In this document: positions 17,575 through 26,137 of the stretch, in pieces | Layout: every line of letters begins with the position of its first letter | Position numbering within the stretch: position 1 is the first letter of the stretch | Source of the DNA: Solirubrobacter sp963837485 | GTDB lineage: Bacteria > Actinomycetota > Thermoleophilia > Solirubrobacterales > Solirubrobacteraceae | Length of the DNA: 64,000 nucleotides | Reading direction: 5' to 3' | NCBI GenBank assembly: GCA_963837485.1 | Contig: CAWINP010000002.1 | Span: 186,001 to 250,000 of the forward strand | Position numbers and translations under genes: made by a program | The notes under the pieces: model-generated | Database searches by the model: none | The model's input: only the letters and a program-made list of their open reading frames with translations | What the model was told of the DNA's origin: nothing

Positions 17575-18215
17575 GGCCCTTCGGTGCCGAACCGGAACGT
17601 GCGGTACGCGGTCTTGAGCACGCCGCGCGCGGCGACGTCTCCGGCCTTGTCGGCGCCGCCCTTGGGCGTCGCCAGCATCACGAGCCGGAAGCCGTCGCGC
17701 GAGCCGGACACCGGCTCCGCGAGCAGGACGACGCGCCCGTACGTGCGCGGCTTGCGCGAGGCGCGGAACGTCATGCTGTAGGCGGGCACCTTGTTCACGC
17801 GCGCCTTGCCCTCCTCGACCGGCTCGAGCCCCGGGAACCGCGTCTTCAGCGCATCGAGGTCGCGCGACGCCACCACGGGGAACACCCCGCCGACGTCGCC
17901 TTGGAAGGGCGGGAGCTCGAGCGGCTCGACCACGAACGACGCGCGCAGCGTGCCGCCCTCGCGCCACTCCAGGTGCAGCAGCTCGCCGGGCCCGGCCTTG
18001 ACGCGCTGCAGCGGGCCGGTGAAGCGCAGGTTGAACGCCGGCCGGCCCTGGTGGACGACGTGCGTCCCGGGCTGCGCGGAGCCGCGCAGCAGGAGGAAGA
18101 GCGCGAGCGCCGCGATCAGCGCGAGCAGAACGATCACCGGCGTGCGCCAGCGCGGGCGCAGACGCGCGAGCTCGTCGCGCAGCGTCGGGCGGAACTCGGG
18201 TGCGACGAGGCTCAA
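17571..18215 (-). CDS. Membrane-anchored protein of unknown function, R2lox operon
   Basis: A 214-residue protein with a cytosolic N-terminus (VAPEFRPTLRDELARLRPRW), one span (TPVIVLLALIAALALFLLL) and an extracytoplasmic domain of about 160 residues. The domain has beta-rich segments (FNLRFTGPLQRVKAGPGELL, YSMTFRASRKPRTYGRVVLL). No family is recognised. The TTG at 18215 overlaps the TGA of the R2lox gene (TTGA), and its own stop overlaps the csaA-like start, so its synthesis is coupled to both neighbours. It may be a membrane partner of the oxidase, but that is only suggested by the coupling. Confidence 0.75.
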   Translation of the reverse strand: MSLVAPEFRPTLRDELARLRPRWRTPVIVLLALIAALALFLLLRGSAQPGTHVVHQGRPAFNLRFTGPLQRVKAGPGELLHLEWREGGTLRASFVVEPLELPPFQGDVGGVFPVVASRDLDALKTRFPGLEPVEEGKARVNKVPAYSMTFRASRKPRTYGRVVLLAEPVSGSRDGFRLVMLATPKGGADKAGDVAARGVLKTAYRTFRFGTEGP

Positions 18216-19117
18216 GCCGGAGATTCTACGGCGAGCCCGATCGCCTTCAGGCGGCGGGTCAGGGCCTGCATCGCGAACGCGCGCGTCTCGTTCACCGAGC
18301 GCCCGAACAGCACGGGCTCATCGTCGGAGCCGTCGAACCACTTCGGGCGCAGGACGCCGTCGGCGGGCACCGCGACCTCGACGAGCACGCGCTGGATCGT
18401 CTCGGCGAAGCGCGGCTCGCGCGCGACCATGTCGCGCAGGAAGCGCGCGCCGAACGCGACGTGGCGGTGCTCGTCGCGCGCGACCAGCGTGAAGCCCTCC
18501 ACGAAGCCCGGCAGCGTCCCGACCTGCTCGTTGTAGTCGATGATGAAGTGCTGGCCGGTGAGGGCGAGCATGCCCTCGATGACCATGTGGTAGATCGTCA
18601 CCGCCTCGACCAGCGCCTCGAGGTCGCCGGGCTCGTGCGCGAGCCGGTTCACGCGGTCGCGCAGCAGCTCGTCGAACAGCGTCGTGAACTCGGGGTTCAG
18701 GTGCGCGCTGGTCTCGGCCAGCCGGCCGTCCAGCGTGTCGGCCTGCAGGACGCCGACCTCGGAGTAGAAGCGGTCGAAGAACGCGACGTGGCGCGCCTCG
18801 TCGGCGATCTGCGTGCACAGGAAGATGCGCATGTCCTCGTCCGGGACGGCGCGCATCATCGGCCCGAGCTCGGCGGCGACGCGCTGCTCGCCGCAGAAGA
18901 ACGCCGACAGCCCGTACATGCGCATGAAGCGCTCGTCGGGCCCGATGCGCTCCTCCCAGTCGCGCCGGTCCTGCGCGAAGTCGATGTCCTGCACCGCCCA
19001 GTGCTGGCGCTCCCAGAGCGAGTACAGCTGGCGGTAGTCGAGCAGCTTCGCCTCGCCGGCCCTGAGCGCAGGATCGCTCGTGGCCTGGAAGTCACTCCGC
19101 TCGAGCCGTTTTGACAC
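18212..19117 (-). CDS. R2-like ligand-binding oxidase (R2lox)
   Basis: A 301-residue ferritin-like protein of the R2lox group, related to the small subunit of ribonucleotide reductase. Metal ligands are all present: Glu-77 (CGEQRV), Glu-107/His-110 (DEARH), Glu-181 (IYHMVIEG) and Glu-216/His-219 (DEHRH). Val-80, three residues after the first Glu, and Tyr-176, five before Glu-181, are the pair forming the ether cross-link in R2lox of Mycobacterium, and their presence separates this protein from true R2. R2lox binds a Mn/Fe centre and a fatty-acid-like ligand; its physiological substrate is not known. The GTG at 19117 was chosen for the family-like N-terminus SKRLERSDF. It heads an operon with a membrane protein and csaA. 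Confidence 0.9.
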   Translation of the reverse strand: MSKRLERSDFQATSDPALRAGEAKLLDYRQLYSLWERQHWAVQDIDFAQDRRDWEERIGPDERFMRMYGLSAFFCGEQRVAAELGPMMRAVPDEDMRIFLCTQIADEARHVAFFDRFYSEVGVLQADTLDGRLAETSAHLNPEFTTLFDELLRDRVNRLAHEPGDLEALVEAVTIYHMVIEGMLALTGQHFIIDYNEQVGTLPGFVEGFTLVARDEHRHVAFGARFLRDMVAREPRFAETIQRVLVEVAVPADGVLRPKWFDGSDDEPVLFGRSVNETRAFAMQALTRRLKAIGLAVESPA

Positions 19118-19134
19118 GGCGTCAGTGTACGCGC

Positions 19135-19410
19135 TCAGTTGCCGATCGAGAAGAGCGCCTCGAGGTCGTGCTGCGAGAAGACCTCGAACGCGACCAGCGT
19201 GTGCGTGCGCTTGATCCCCGCGAGGTCGGCGAAGCGGTGGGTGACCACCTGCGCCACCTCCTCGGGGTTGCGCACGCGCAGGATCGCGACGAAGTCCCAT
19301 TCGCCGGTGACGCTGTAGGCCTCGGCGACGCCCTCGACGTCGGCGAGCTGCCCGCCGAGCGTCGCGATCGCCGCGCGCTCGGCCTCGATCAGGACGACGG
19401 CGTGGGTCAT
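19135..19410 (-). CDS. Lrp/AsnC ligand-binding (RAM) domain protein
   Basis: A 91-residue stand-alone Lrp/AsnC C-terminal effector domain without the DNA-binding HTH. It shows AVVLIEAERAAIATLGGQLA, VAEAYSVTGEWDFVAILRVR and the final strand KRTHTLVAFEVFS. Such stand-alone RAM/SMART-type proteins bind amino acids and form oligomers. They may modulate full Lrp proteins or neighbouring enzymes. The ATG at 19410 overlaps the TGA of the upstream UPF0173 hydrolase (ATGA), so it is the third gene of a coupled unit. Confidence 0.9.
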   Translation of the reverse strand: MTHAVVLIEAERAAIATLGGQLADVEGVAEAYSVTGEWDFVAILRVRNPEEVAQVVTHRFADLAGIKRTHTLVAFEVFSQHDLEALFSIGN

Positions 19411-20096
19411 CGGACGCGGTGGGACTCGCCGGGCTGCAGGATGACGACTTCGGAGAAGCCCGCGTTCTGGACGTCGGCCTTGAACGCCTCGACGTCGGTC
19501 TCGACGGGCGGGAACGTGTTGTAGTGCATCGGGATGACCTGCTGCGGGTTGATCAGCTCGACCGCGGTGACGGCGTCGTAGCGGTCCATCGTGTAGTGGC
19601 CGCCGATCGGCACCAGCGCGAGGTCGACCTTGTCGCCGCGCTGGGCGATCAGCTTCATGTCGCCGAACAGGCACGTGTCGCCGAGGTGGTAGATCAGGTG
19701 GCCGTCGTAGCTGATCAGCAGGCCGGCGGGCGCGTGCGCGGTCCCGGACGGCGAGACCGCGGTGTGCCACGCGGGCACAAGCTTCACCCAGCCCCAGTCG
19801 AACTGCTCGGTGCCGCCGTAGTTCGGATCGCGGACGTTCTCGACGCCGGCGTCGGAGAGCTCGTCCGCGAGCTCGACGATCGCCACGACCGTGGCGCCCG
19901 TCCGCTTGGCGATCGCGACCGTGTCGCCGACGTGGTCGCCGTGGCCGTGCGAGATCAGGATGGCATCGGCGGGGACCTCGTCGGCGGTCGCGGCCGCCTT
20001 CGGGTTGCCGGTCAGGAACGGGTCCACGAGCACGTCGGCTCCGGCCCCGCTGATGTGGAATGCGGAATGCCCCAGGAAACGCACGTCTACGGCCAT
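19407..20096 (-). CDS. UPF0173 metal-dependent hydrolase (beta-lactamase fold)
   Basis: A 229-residue metallo-beta-lactamase-fold hydrolase of the UPF0173 group. The metal-binding motif is ILISHGHGDHVGD near residue 49, further ligands lie in PAWHTA and HLGDTCLFGD, and the C-terminal His is in VIPMHYNTFPP. The N-terminus MAVDVRFLGHSAFHI is family-typical. Substrate unknown; the fold acts on esters, phosphodiesters and similar. It starts at the last base of the upstream stop codon (TGATG) and overlaps the Lrp-domain gene downstream, i.e. a tightly coupled three-gene unit. Confidence 0.9.
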   Translation of the reverse strand: MAVDVRFLGHSAFHISGAGADVLVDPFLTGNPKAAATADEVPADAILISHGHGDHVGDTVAIAKRTGATVVAIVELADELSDAGVENVRDPNYGGTEQFDWGWVKLVPAWHTAVSPSGTAHAPAGLLISYDGHLIYHLGDTCLFGDMKLIAQRGDKVDLALVPIGGHYTMDRYDAVTAVELINPQQVIPMHYNTFPPVETDVEAFKADVQNAGFSEVVILQPGESHRVR

Positions 20097-20422
20097 CAGC
20101 TCTTCTCCTTGTCCATCAGCTCGTGGGCCAGCTCGTAGCCGACCGCGACCCCGACCAGCATGCTCACCTGCGTCTCCTCGGCCAGCAGCGTCTTGACGGC
20201 GCGCAGGCGCTCCTCGATGTCCGCCGTGCCGGCCGCCTCCAGCACCTGCTGGGAGTGCGCGGAGCCGAACCACTCCGCCTCGTGCAGCGCCTGGTTGAGG
20301 ATCCGCTGCAGCGCGGGCGCGTTGGCGGCGACGACGCGCTGCGCCTCGTCCAGCCGTTCAGCCTCCGAGAGCGCCTGAATGGCGGCTTCGACCTCGTCGT
20401 CGGTGTACGCGCGGCGGGCCAC
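20096..20422 (-). CDS. Small helical protein of unknown function
   Basis: A 108-residue, acidic, predicted all-helical protein beginning MARRAYTDDEVEAAIQALSE. Two long amphipathic segments (EAERLDEAQRVVAANAPALQ and DIEERLRAVKTLLAEETQV) lead to a mildly hydrophobic end (SMLVGVAVGYELAHEL). No family is recognised, although the repeated DE-A-x-VV-pattern is typical of small actinobacterial accessory proteins. First gene of the operon with the UPF0173 hydrolase (one-base overlap) and the Lrp-type domain. It diverges from selD with 21 bases between start codons, so promoters must overlap the coding regions. Confidence 0.75.
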   Translation of the reverse strand: MARRAYTDDEVEAAIQALSEAERLDEAQRVVAANAPALQRILNQALHEAEWFGSAHSQQVLEAAGTADIEERLRAVKTLLAEETQVSMLVGVAVGYELAHELMDKEKS

Positions 20423-20443
20423 GAAAGGCCATCATACGAATGC

Positions 20444-21439
20444 GTGGCGGTTGCCCTTACCTCGCTCTCGCACGGCGCCGGGTGCGGCTGCAAGCTCCCG
20501 GCCGCCTCGCTGCGGGGGATCGTCGCCGGGCTCCCGCCGGTCACGGACCCGCGCGTGCTCGTCTCTGCCGAGGGCTCAGACGACGCCGCCGTCGTGCAGC
20601 TGTCCGACTCGCTGGCGATCGTCCAGACGGCGGATTTCTTCACGCCGATCGTCGACGATCCATACACGTTCGGGCGGATCGCGGCGACCAACGCGCTCTC
20701 GGACGTGTACGCGATGGGCGGGCGGCCGGTGTCGGCCTTGAACCTGGTCGCGTTCCCTCTGGAGTCGTTGGGAGCCGCGGTGCTCGGCGAGATCCTGCGC
20801 GGCGGCGCGGACGCGGTCGCCGCGGCGGGGGCCTCGGTGGTGGGTGGCCACTCGATCGACGACCCGGAGCCGAAATACGGCCTCGCGGTCGTCGGCGTCG
20901 TCGACCCGTCCGCGGTGCTCACGAACGCCGGCGGGCGGCCGGGTGACGTGCTCGTGCTCACCAAGCCGCTGGGCGCGGGAGCCGTGTCCACGGCTTTGAA
21001 GCGGGGACTCGCGGCGCCGCTCGACGAAGCCGTGGCGGTGATGACCACGCTGAACGACGTCGCGGCTGAGCAGGCTTTGGCGGCGGGCGCGTCGGCGCTG
21101 ACCGATGTCACGGGCTTCGGGCTGCTCGGGCACGTACACGAGCTGGCTTTGGCTTCCGGCGTGGCCGCGGAGATCTCCGCGGAGGCGATCCCGGCGATCG
21201 AGGGCGTGGTGGGGCTGCTGGCCGACGACCGGGTGGTTGCGGGCGGGTCCCGGCGAAACCGCGCGGACGCTGAGTCGTTCACGTCGTGGGGCGAGGTCGA
21301 TGAGCCCTTGCGCCGCCTCGCCTGCGACGCGATGACGTCCGGCGGGCTGGTGGCGGCGGTGCCGCCGGGGGCGTCGATCGACGGCTGGGTGGTCGGCCGG
21401 CTCGTTTCGGGCGCGGCCGGCTCGATTCGCGTGGTGTAG
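20444..21439 (+). CDS. selD: Selenide, water dikinase (selenophosphate synthase)
   Basis: A 331-residue SelD. The N-terminal loop SHGAGCGCK (Cys-14, Cys-16, Lys-17) is identical to the catalytic loop of E. coli SelD. VSAEGSDDAAVVQLSD and ADFFTPIVDDPYTFGRIAATNALSD form the ATP/Mg site of the AIRS-like fold, and DVTGFGLLGHVHELA is the conserved C-terminal-domain motif. It makes selenophosphate from selenide and ATP, the Se donor for selenocysteine, selenouridine or Se-cofactors. GTG at 20444 is chosen because it sits directly before the family N-terminus. No selA, selB, selC or selU-type gene is present in the window, so its user is elsewhere. The second Cys position is Cys, not Sec. Confidence 0.93.
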   Translation: MAVALTSLSHGAGCGCKLPAASLRGIVAGLPPVTDPRVLVSAEGSDDAAVVQLSDSLAIVQTADFFTPIVDDPYTFGRIAATNALSDVYAMGGRPVSALNLVAFPLESLGAAVLGEILRGGADAVAAAGASVVGGHSIDDPEPKYGLAVVGVVDPSAVLTNAGGRPGDVLVLTKPLGAGAVSTALKRGLAAPLDEAVAVMTTLNDVAAEQALAAGASALTDVTGFGLLGHVHELALASGVAAEISAEAIPAIEGVVGLLADDRVVAGGSRRNRADAESFTSWGEVDEPLRRLACDAMTSGGLVAAVPPGASIDGWVVGRLVSGAAGSIRVV

Positions 21440-21456
21440 CCGGCGAACTGCGCCAT

Positions 21457-21601
21457 TAAGGGGGTGGGTCAGATTGGCTCGCCGGCCCGCGAGACGAGTT
21501 ATCGGTGCCCTACCTGAGAAACCCGACGCGCCTCGACTTTGTCGGGCTATGGCCGACTAACTCGCCTCGCGAACCGCGAGGCAATCTGACCCACCCCCTT
21601 A
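21457..21601. repeat. 145-base inverted-repeat element (repeat family A)
   Basis: TAAGGGGGTGGGTCAGATTG at 21457-21476 is repeated perfectly in inverse orientation at 21582-21601. The similarity extends further in, to about 45 bases per arm, with each arm continuing into a small G+C hairpin (CCTCGCGGTTCGCGAGG in the right arm) and CGAGTTA. The centre has no coding potential. A third copy of the arm lies at 46793. The element fills the gap between selD and the PadR promoter; it could act as a REP-like or MITE-like unit or as a selD terminator. Confidence 0.85.
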
Positions 21602-21640
21602 CCTGAGCAGTTGTTCGCCGGCGGCGCGTGGCCGTCCGCG

Positions 21641-21679
21641 TTGACAGCTAGATACTCGGTATGTATAACAAGTATCTAG
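21641..21679 (+). promoter_or_regulatory. PadR promoter with overlapping palindromic operator
   Basis: TTGACA (21641-21646) and TATAAC (21664-21669) are spaced 17 bases, a near-consensus promoter. The inverted repeat CTAGATACT...AGTATCTAG (about 21648-21679) surrounds the -10 element, which fits autorepression by PadR. The start codon at 21680 lies only about ten bases after the -10 box, so the transcript should be leaderless or nearly so. Confidence 0.85.
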
Positions 21680-22185
21680 ATGCGATTTCCGCTGCTCGCT
21701 CTCCTCGCCTCCGGGCCCGCGCACGGCTATGAGCTCAAGTCGCAGCTCGAGCAGCGGTTCGGTGGGGTGCTTCCGCCCCTGAACGCCGGCCAGATCTATA
21801 CGACGCTCGGGCGGCTGCAGCGGGACGGGCTCGTGGACGACGACGCGGTCGCGCAGAACGGGCGGCCGAATAAGCGCGTGTACCGGCTCACGTCCGAGGG
21901 CCAGGAGGAGTTGGACCGGTGGGTTGCCGACGCGACGCCGAGCCCGCGCCTGAAGGACGATTTCTTCGTCAAGCTCGTGCTCGCCCGGGCCGCGGGGATC
22001 GCGGACCCGCTCGAGCTGATCGACCGCCAGCGCGGCGCCTATCTGCAGGCGCTGCGCGAGCTCGACGACGTCGCCGCGAACGCCGGCGACAGCACCGCCG
22101 CGCTGCTCGTGGAGGGCGCGGCGCTCCACCTCGAGGCCGACCTGAAGTGGCTCGACCTCTGCGAACAACGACTGGGAGCTGACCG

Positions 22186-22198
<13 letters not shown>
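21680..22198 (+). CDS. PadR family transcriptional regulator
   Basis: A 172-residue PadR/Vir-type winged-helix regulator. The DNA-binding domain spans residues 1-75 (LLALLASGPAHGYELKSQLE, LNAGQIYTTLGRLQRDGLV, YRLTSEGQEELDRW). It is followed by an antiparallel helical dimerisation domain. PadR proteins commonly repress adjacent transporter genes and respond to small hydrophobic compounds. Here the ABC-transporter genes follow immediately (13-base overlap). The ATG at 21680 overlaps the end of the palindromic operator. Autoregulated expression of the whole three-gene unit is the simplest reading. Confidence 0.93.
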
Positions 22199-22916
<718 letters not shown>

Positions 22917-22920
<4 letters not shown>

Positions 22921-25199
22921 TCGCCGCCGCCCTGCGTGTCGCGCGCGCCGATCTGCTCGCACGGCGCGGGCAGACCGCGCTGACCGCGCTGGCGATCTTC
23001 GCCGCCGCGACGGCGCTCGTGGTCACGCTCGCGCTGCGCGCCGGCATCGACGACCCGTTCGCCGACGCCCAGCGGGCCACTCGCGGCGGCGACGTCGGCA
23101 TCGGGCGCGCCGCCCTCAGTGCCGAGCAGGTCCGCCGCCTCACCGAGCGCCCCGACGTGATCGCCAGCGATGTGCGGCCTGCCGTGTTCGCCTCGGCGCC
23201 GCTGGCCGGTGGGCCGGTGGACGTCAGGCTCGAAGGCCTCCCTGCCCCCGATGCGCCGGTCGACGTCCCGCGCGTCACCGAGGGCCGGCGCCCCGCCAAC
23301 CCGGGCGAGGTCCTGCTCGAGCGCAGCTTCGCTCGCGAGACGGGCCTCAGGCCCGGGCAGACGCTGCGTCTCGACGCCCGCCCCGGCGGCGCCGACCAGG
23401 CGCTCACGGTCACCGGCCTCGCGGTCACGACCGAGCAGGCCAGCTTCCCGCACTGGGAGCCTGCGCTCGCGTGGGCGCCGGAAGCCGCCGTTACGCGCCT
23501 CGGTGGCGCGCGCACCGGCACCCGCCTCGGCATCCGCCTCAAGGACCCCGAGGCCGCGCCCGCCTACATCGCCCAGGCCCAGAACGAGCTGCGCGACGCC
23601 GGCTTCACCGACTGGCACGACGTACGCGAGACGATCACCGACCAGGCGCGGACGAACACGATCATCATCGGCGTCAACACGCTGCTCGCGCTGATCGCCG
23701 CCGGGTTCACCGTCGCGACCGTGATCAGCGGCCGCGTGCTCGCGCAGCGGCGCGAGATCGGCCTGCTGAAGGCGATCGGCCTGACGCCGCGCGGAGTCGT
23801 CGCGACGCTCGTCGGGGAGTACCTGCTCGTCGCGCTCGCCGCGGGCCTGCTCGGCCTGGCGGCCGGCGCCGCGATCGCGCCGCTGCTGCTGAAGCCGATG
23901 TCGAGCCTGCTCGCCACGCCGACACCGAGCGCGCTCGCCCCCGGCCCGCTGCTGCTCGCGCTCGCGCTGATCCTCCTCGCGGTCGCCGTCTGCACGGCGA
24001 TCCCGGCGATCCGCGCCGGCCGCCTGAACACCGTCGAGGCGCTGGCCATCGGGCGCGCCGCCAGCCGCGGCAACGCCTCGCGGGCGGCCCGCGCCGCCGC
24101 CGCGCTCAAGCTCCCGGCCACGATCCGGCTCGGCGTCAAGGACGCGTTCGCCGGCCGTGCCCGCGCCGTCCTCAGCGTCTCCGCGCTCGGGATGATGGTG
24201 ATCACGCTCGTCGCCGGGCTCTCGATGGAGGCGACCTACGCCAAGGTGATCGGCGATCCCGCGCTGCGCGCCAAGCCGTGGGACATCCGCGTCGAGTCCG
24301 GAGAGTCCGGCACGGCCCGCGCGCTGGCGCTCGTGGAGCGCGAGCCGACCACGCGCGTCACCACGATCGCCGGGCTCGGCGCGACCGGCCCGAACGGCCA
24401 CGAGGTCCACGTCCGCGCGCTCGGCCCCGGCTTCCAGGGGTTCAACTACGCGGTCCCCGACGGGCGCATGTTCGAACGCGCCGGCGAGGCGATCGTCGGC
24501 CGCGGCCTGCTCGACACGCAGCACCTGAAGGTGGGCGACATGCTCGATCTGCGCGTCTCCGGCACGCCGGTGCGGGTGCGGATCGTCGGCCGCCACGTCG
24601 AGCCCGACGACGACGGCGAGGTGGCGATCATGAGCGCCTCCACGCTCCCGCCCGCGATCCGCGGGCAGCTCAGCGGTGCCGCGGTGATCGCCGCCCTCAA
24701 GCCGGGCGCCGACGGCCAGGCGATCGAGCGCCGTCTCCAAGCCGCGGGCGTCTCGGCCGAGCTGGTGAGCGACGAGGTGCGCCAGGAGCGCGCCGACGTG
24801 CGCCCGATCGTCTACGGCTCCAGCGCCCTGCTGGTCGCCGTCGGGCTGGTGAACCTGCTGACCACGCTGCTGCTGGTGACCCGCGAGCGCTCGCGCGACT
24901 ACGGCATCTTCAAGGCCGTCGGGCTCACGCCGCGCGGCGTGCTGACGGTCGTGAACGCGGGCGGCGCGGTGCTCGGGCTGATCGCGATCGCGGTCGGGAT
25001 CCCCGCCGGGATCCTGATCTTCCGTGCGCTGATGGCGGCGATGAGCCCGAGTGAGGGCACCGCCATCGTCGGCACACCGGGCGTGCTCGCGCTCGCGCTC
25101 GTGGTCCCCGTCGTGCTCGCGGTCACCGCGCTCGCGAGCTCGCTGCCGGCGCGCCGCGCGGCGCGCACGAGCGCGGCGGTGGTGCTCAGGGCCGAGTGA
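22917..25199 (+). CDS. FtsX-like ABC transporter permease
   Basis: A 760-residue permease with two FtsX domains. The N-terminal span (TALTALAIFAAATALVVTLAL) is followed by a MacB-like extracytoplasmic region. A first trio of spans (about residues 240-375) contains the conserved LAQRREIGLLKAIGLTPRGV coupling motif. A second half repeats the pattern, with a span near residue 420, a periplasmic-type domain, and spans at about 635-750 with the RDYGIFKAVGLTPRGVL motif. The architecture, ten predicted spans with two large outer domains, is that of actinobacterial single-chain exporters. It is the last gene of the padR-ABC unit. Its 3' end is convergent with the rhomboid-like gene, 21 bases apart. 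Confidence 0.93.
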
Positions 25200-25220
25200 C
25201 GAGTGGTTCCGGGCGGGCCG

Positions 25221-25973
25221 CTACCGCTCGGGCAGGCGCGAGAGGATGAGCCCGAGCACGACGCCGATCGCGCCGCCGACGAGGCCGGCCACGCCGCCCG
25301 CCTCCTCGGAGGCGAGCGGGAGCAGCACGAGCAGGGCCGCGATCGCCAGCACGCCCAGGAGGTCGCTCTCGTCCTCGCGGCCCTGGCGGCGGCCCAGCAC
25401 GTCGCGCATCGACCACGCGGCGAGCAGCCCCAGCGCGGCGCCGTTGGCGCCCAGGACCGCGGTGTCGCTGGAGAGCTGGATGTCCGCGTACGCGCCGACC
25501 GCGCCGCAGACCAAGAAGATCAGCAGCGGTGCCCAGGCGCCGTGGCGGCGTTCCAGCAGCCAGCCGAACAGCGCGACGGCTCCGACGACGGCGATCTCGT
25601 AGGCGGTGTGCGTGTACGCGAACAGCGACGTGACGGCGCGCCACGGCTCGTCGAAGCCCACGCCGTAGATGAAGTCGCTCAGGTCCAGCAGGCCCGACTT
25701 GATGCCGATCGTGACGGCGACCGACGCGACCACGACCAGCCACGTCGCCCACGGGCGCCGGTCCGCGCGGATGCCGGGGATCTCGCCCGGCTTCAGCCGC
25801 GGCAGCTGGGGCCTCGAGCGACGGGCCTTCGGCGCACGCGGCACGCCCCCGCGATCGAGCTTGGGCGCGCGCTTCTGGACCCGGGCCCCGCAATACGGAC
25901 ACTCGGTGATGTACGGGGACACCTCGGCGCCGCAGCTCTTGCAGACCAGGGATAGGTCAGGACCGCTGGACAT
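25221..25973 (-). CDS. Rhomboid-fold membrane protein with N-terminal zinc ribbon, catalytic residues replaced
   Basis: A 250-residue protein. Residues 11-28 hold two CxxC pairs (CKSC, CPYC), a zinc ribbon. A basic linker follows, then six predicted spans from about residue 75. The order of spans matches the six-helix rhomboid core, but the serine motif GxSG reads G-A-N177-G. The TM6 catalytic His position (AH-AG in GlpG) is Gly (GGVAGLVGG near residue 226). It should therefore be a pseudoprotease, or a member of a non-catalytic rhomboid-like branch. Start at 25973 (MSSGPDL) was preferred to upstream ATGs because it directly precedes the ribbon. Function unknown; possible membrane-protein binder. 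Confidence 0.72.
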   Translation of the reverse strand: MSSGPDLSLVCKSCGAEVSPYITECPYCGARVQKRAPKLDRGGVPRAPKARRSRPQLPRLKPGEIPGIRADRRPWATWLVVVASVAVTIGIKSGLLDLSDFIYGVGFDEPWRAVTSLFAYTHTAYEIAVVGAVALFGWLLERRHGAWAPLLIFLVCGAVGAYADIQLSSDTAVLGANGAALGLLAAWSMRDVLGRRQGREDESDLLGVLAIAALLVLLPLASEEAGGVAGLVGGAIGVVLGLILSRLPER

Positions 25974-26137
25974 GAGGACCATCAAGGATACGCGCCGCGG
26001 ACAGCCCACTGAACCTCTTTATCTGACGAGGTGGTCCCGGCCGGCGAGTACGACGCATTCCGGCGGGCCCGGACCGCCACCTGACTCGCCCTACCGGCTC
26101 GCCACCTGGCTCTCGCCGCGCCCACCAGCCGGAACCA

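Noticed and set aside
21457..21601. Insertion sequence or integron attachment site
   Set aside because: 145 bases without a coding region and no target duplication visible; better described as a palindromic repeat.
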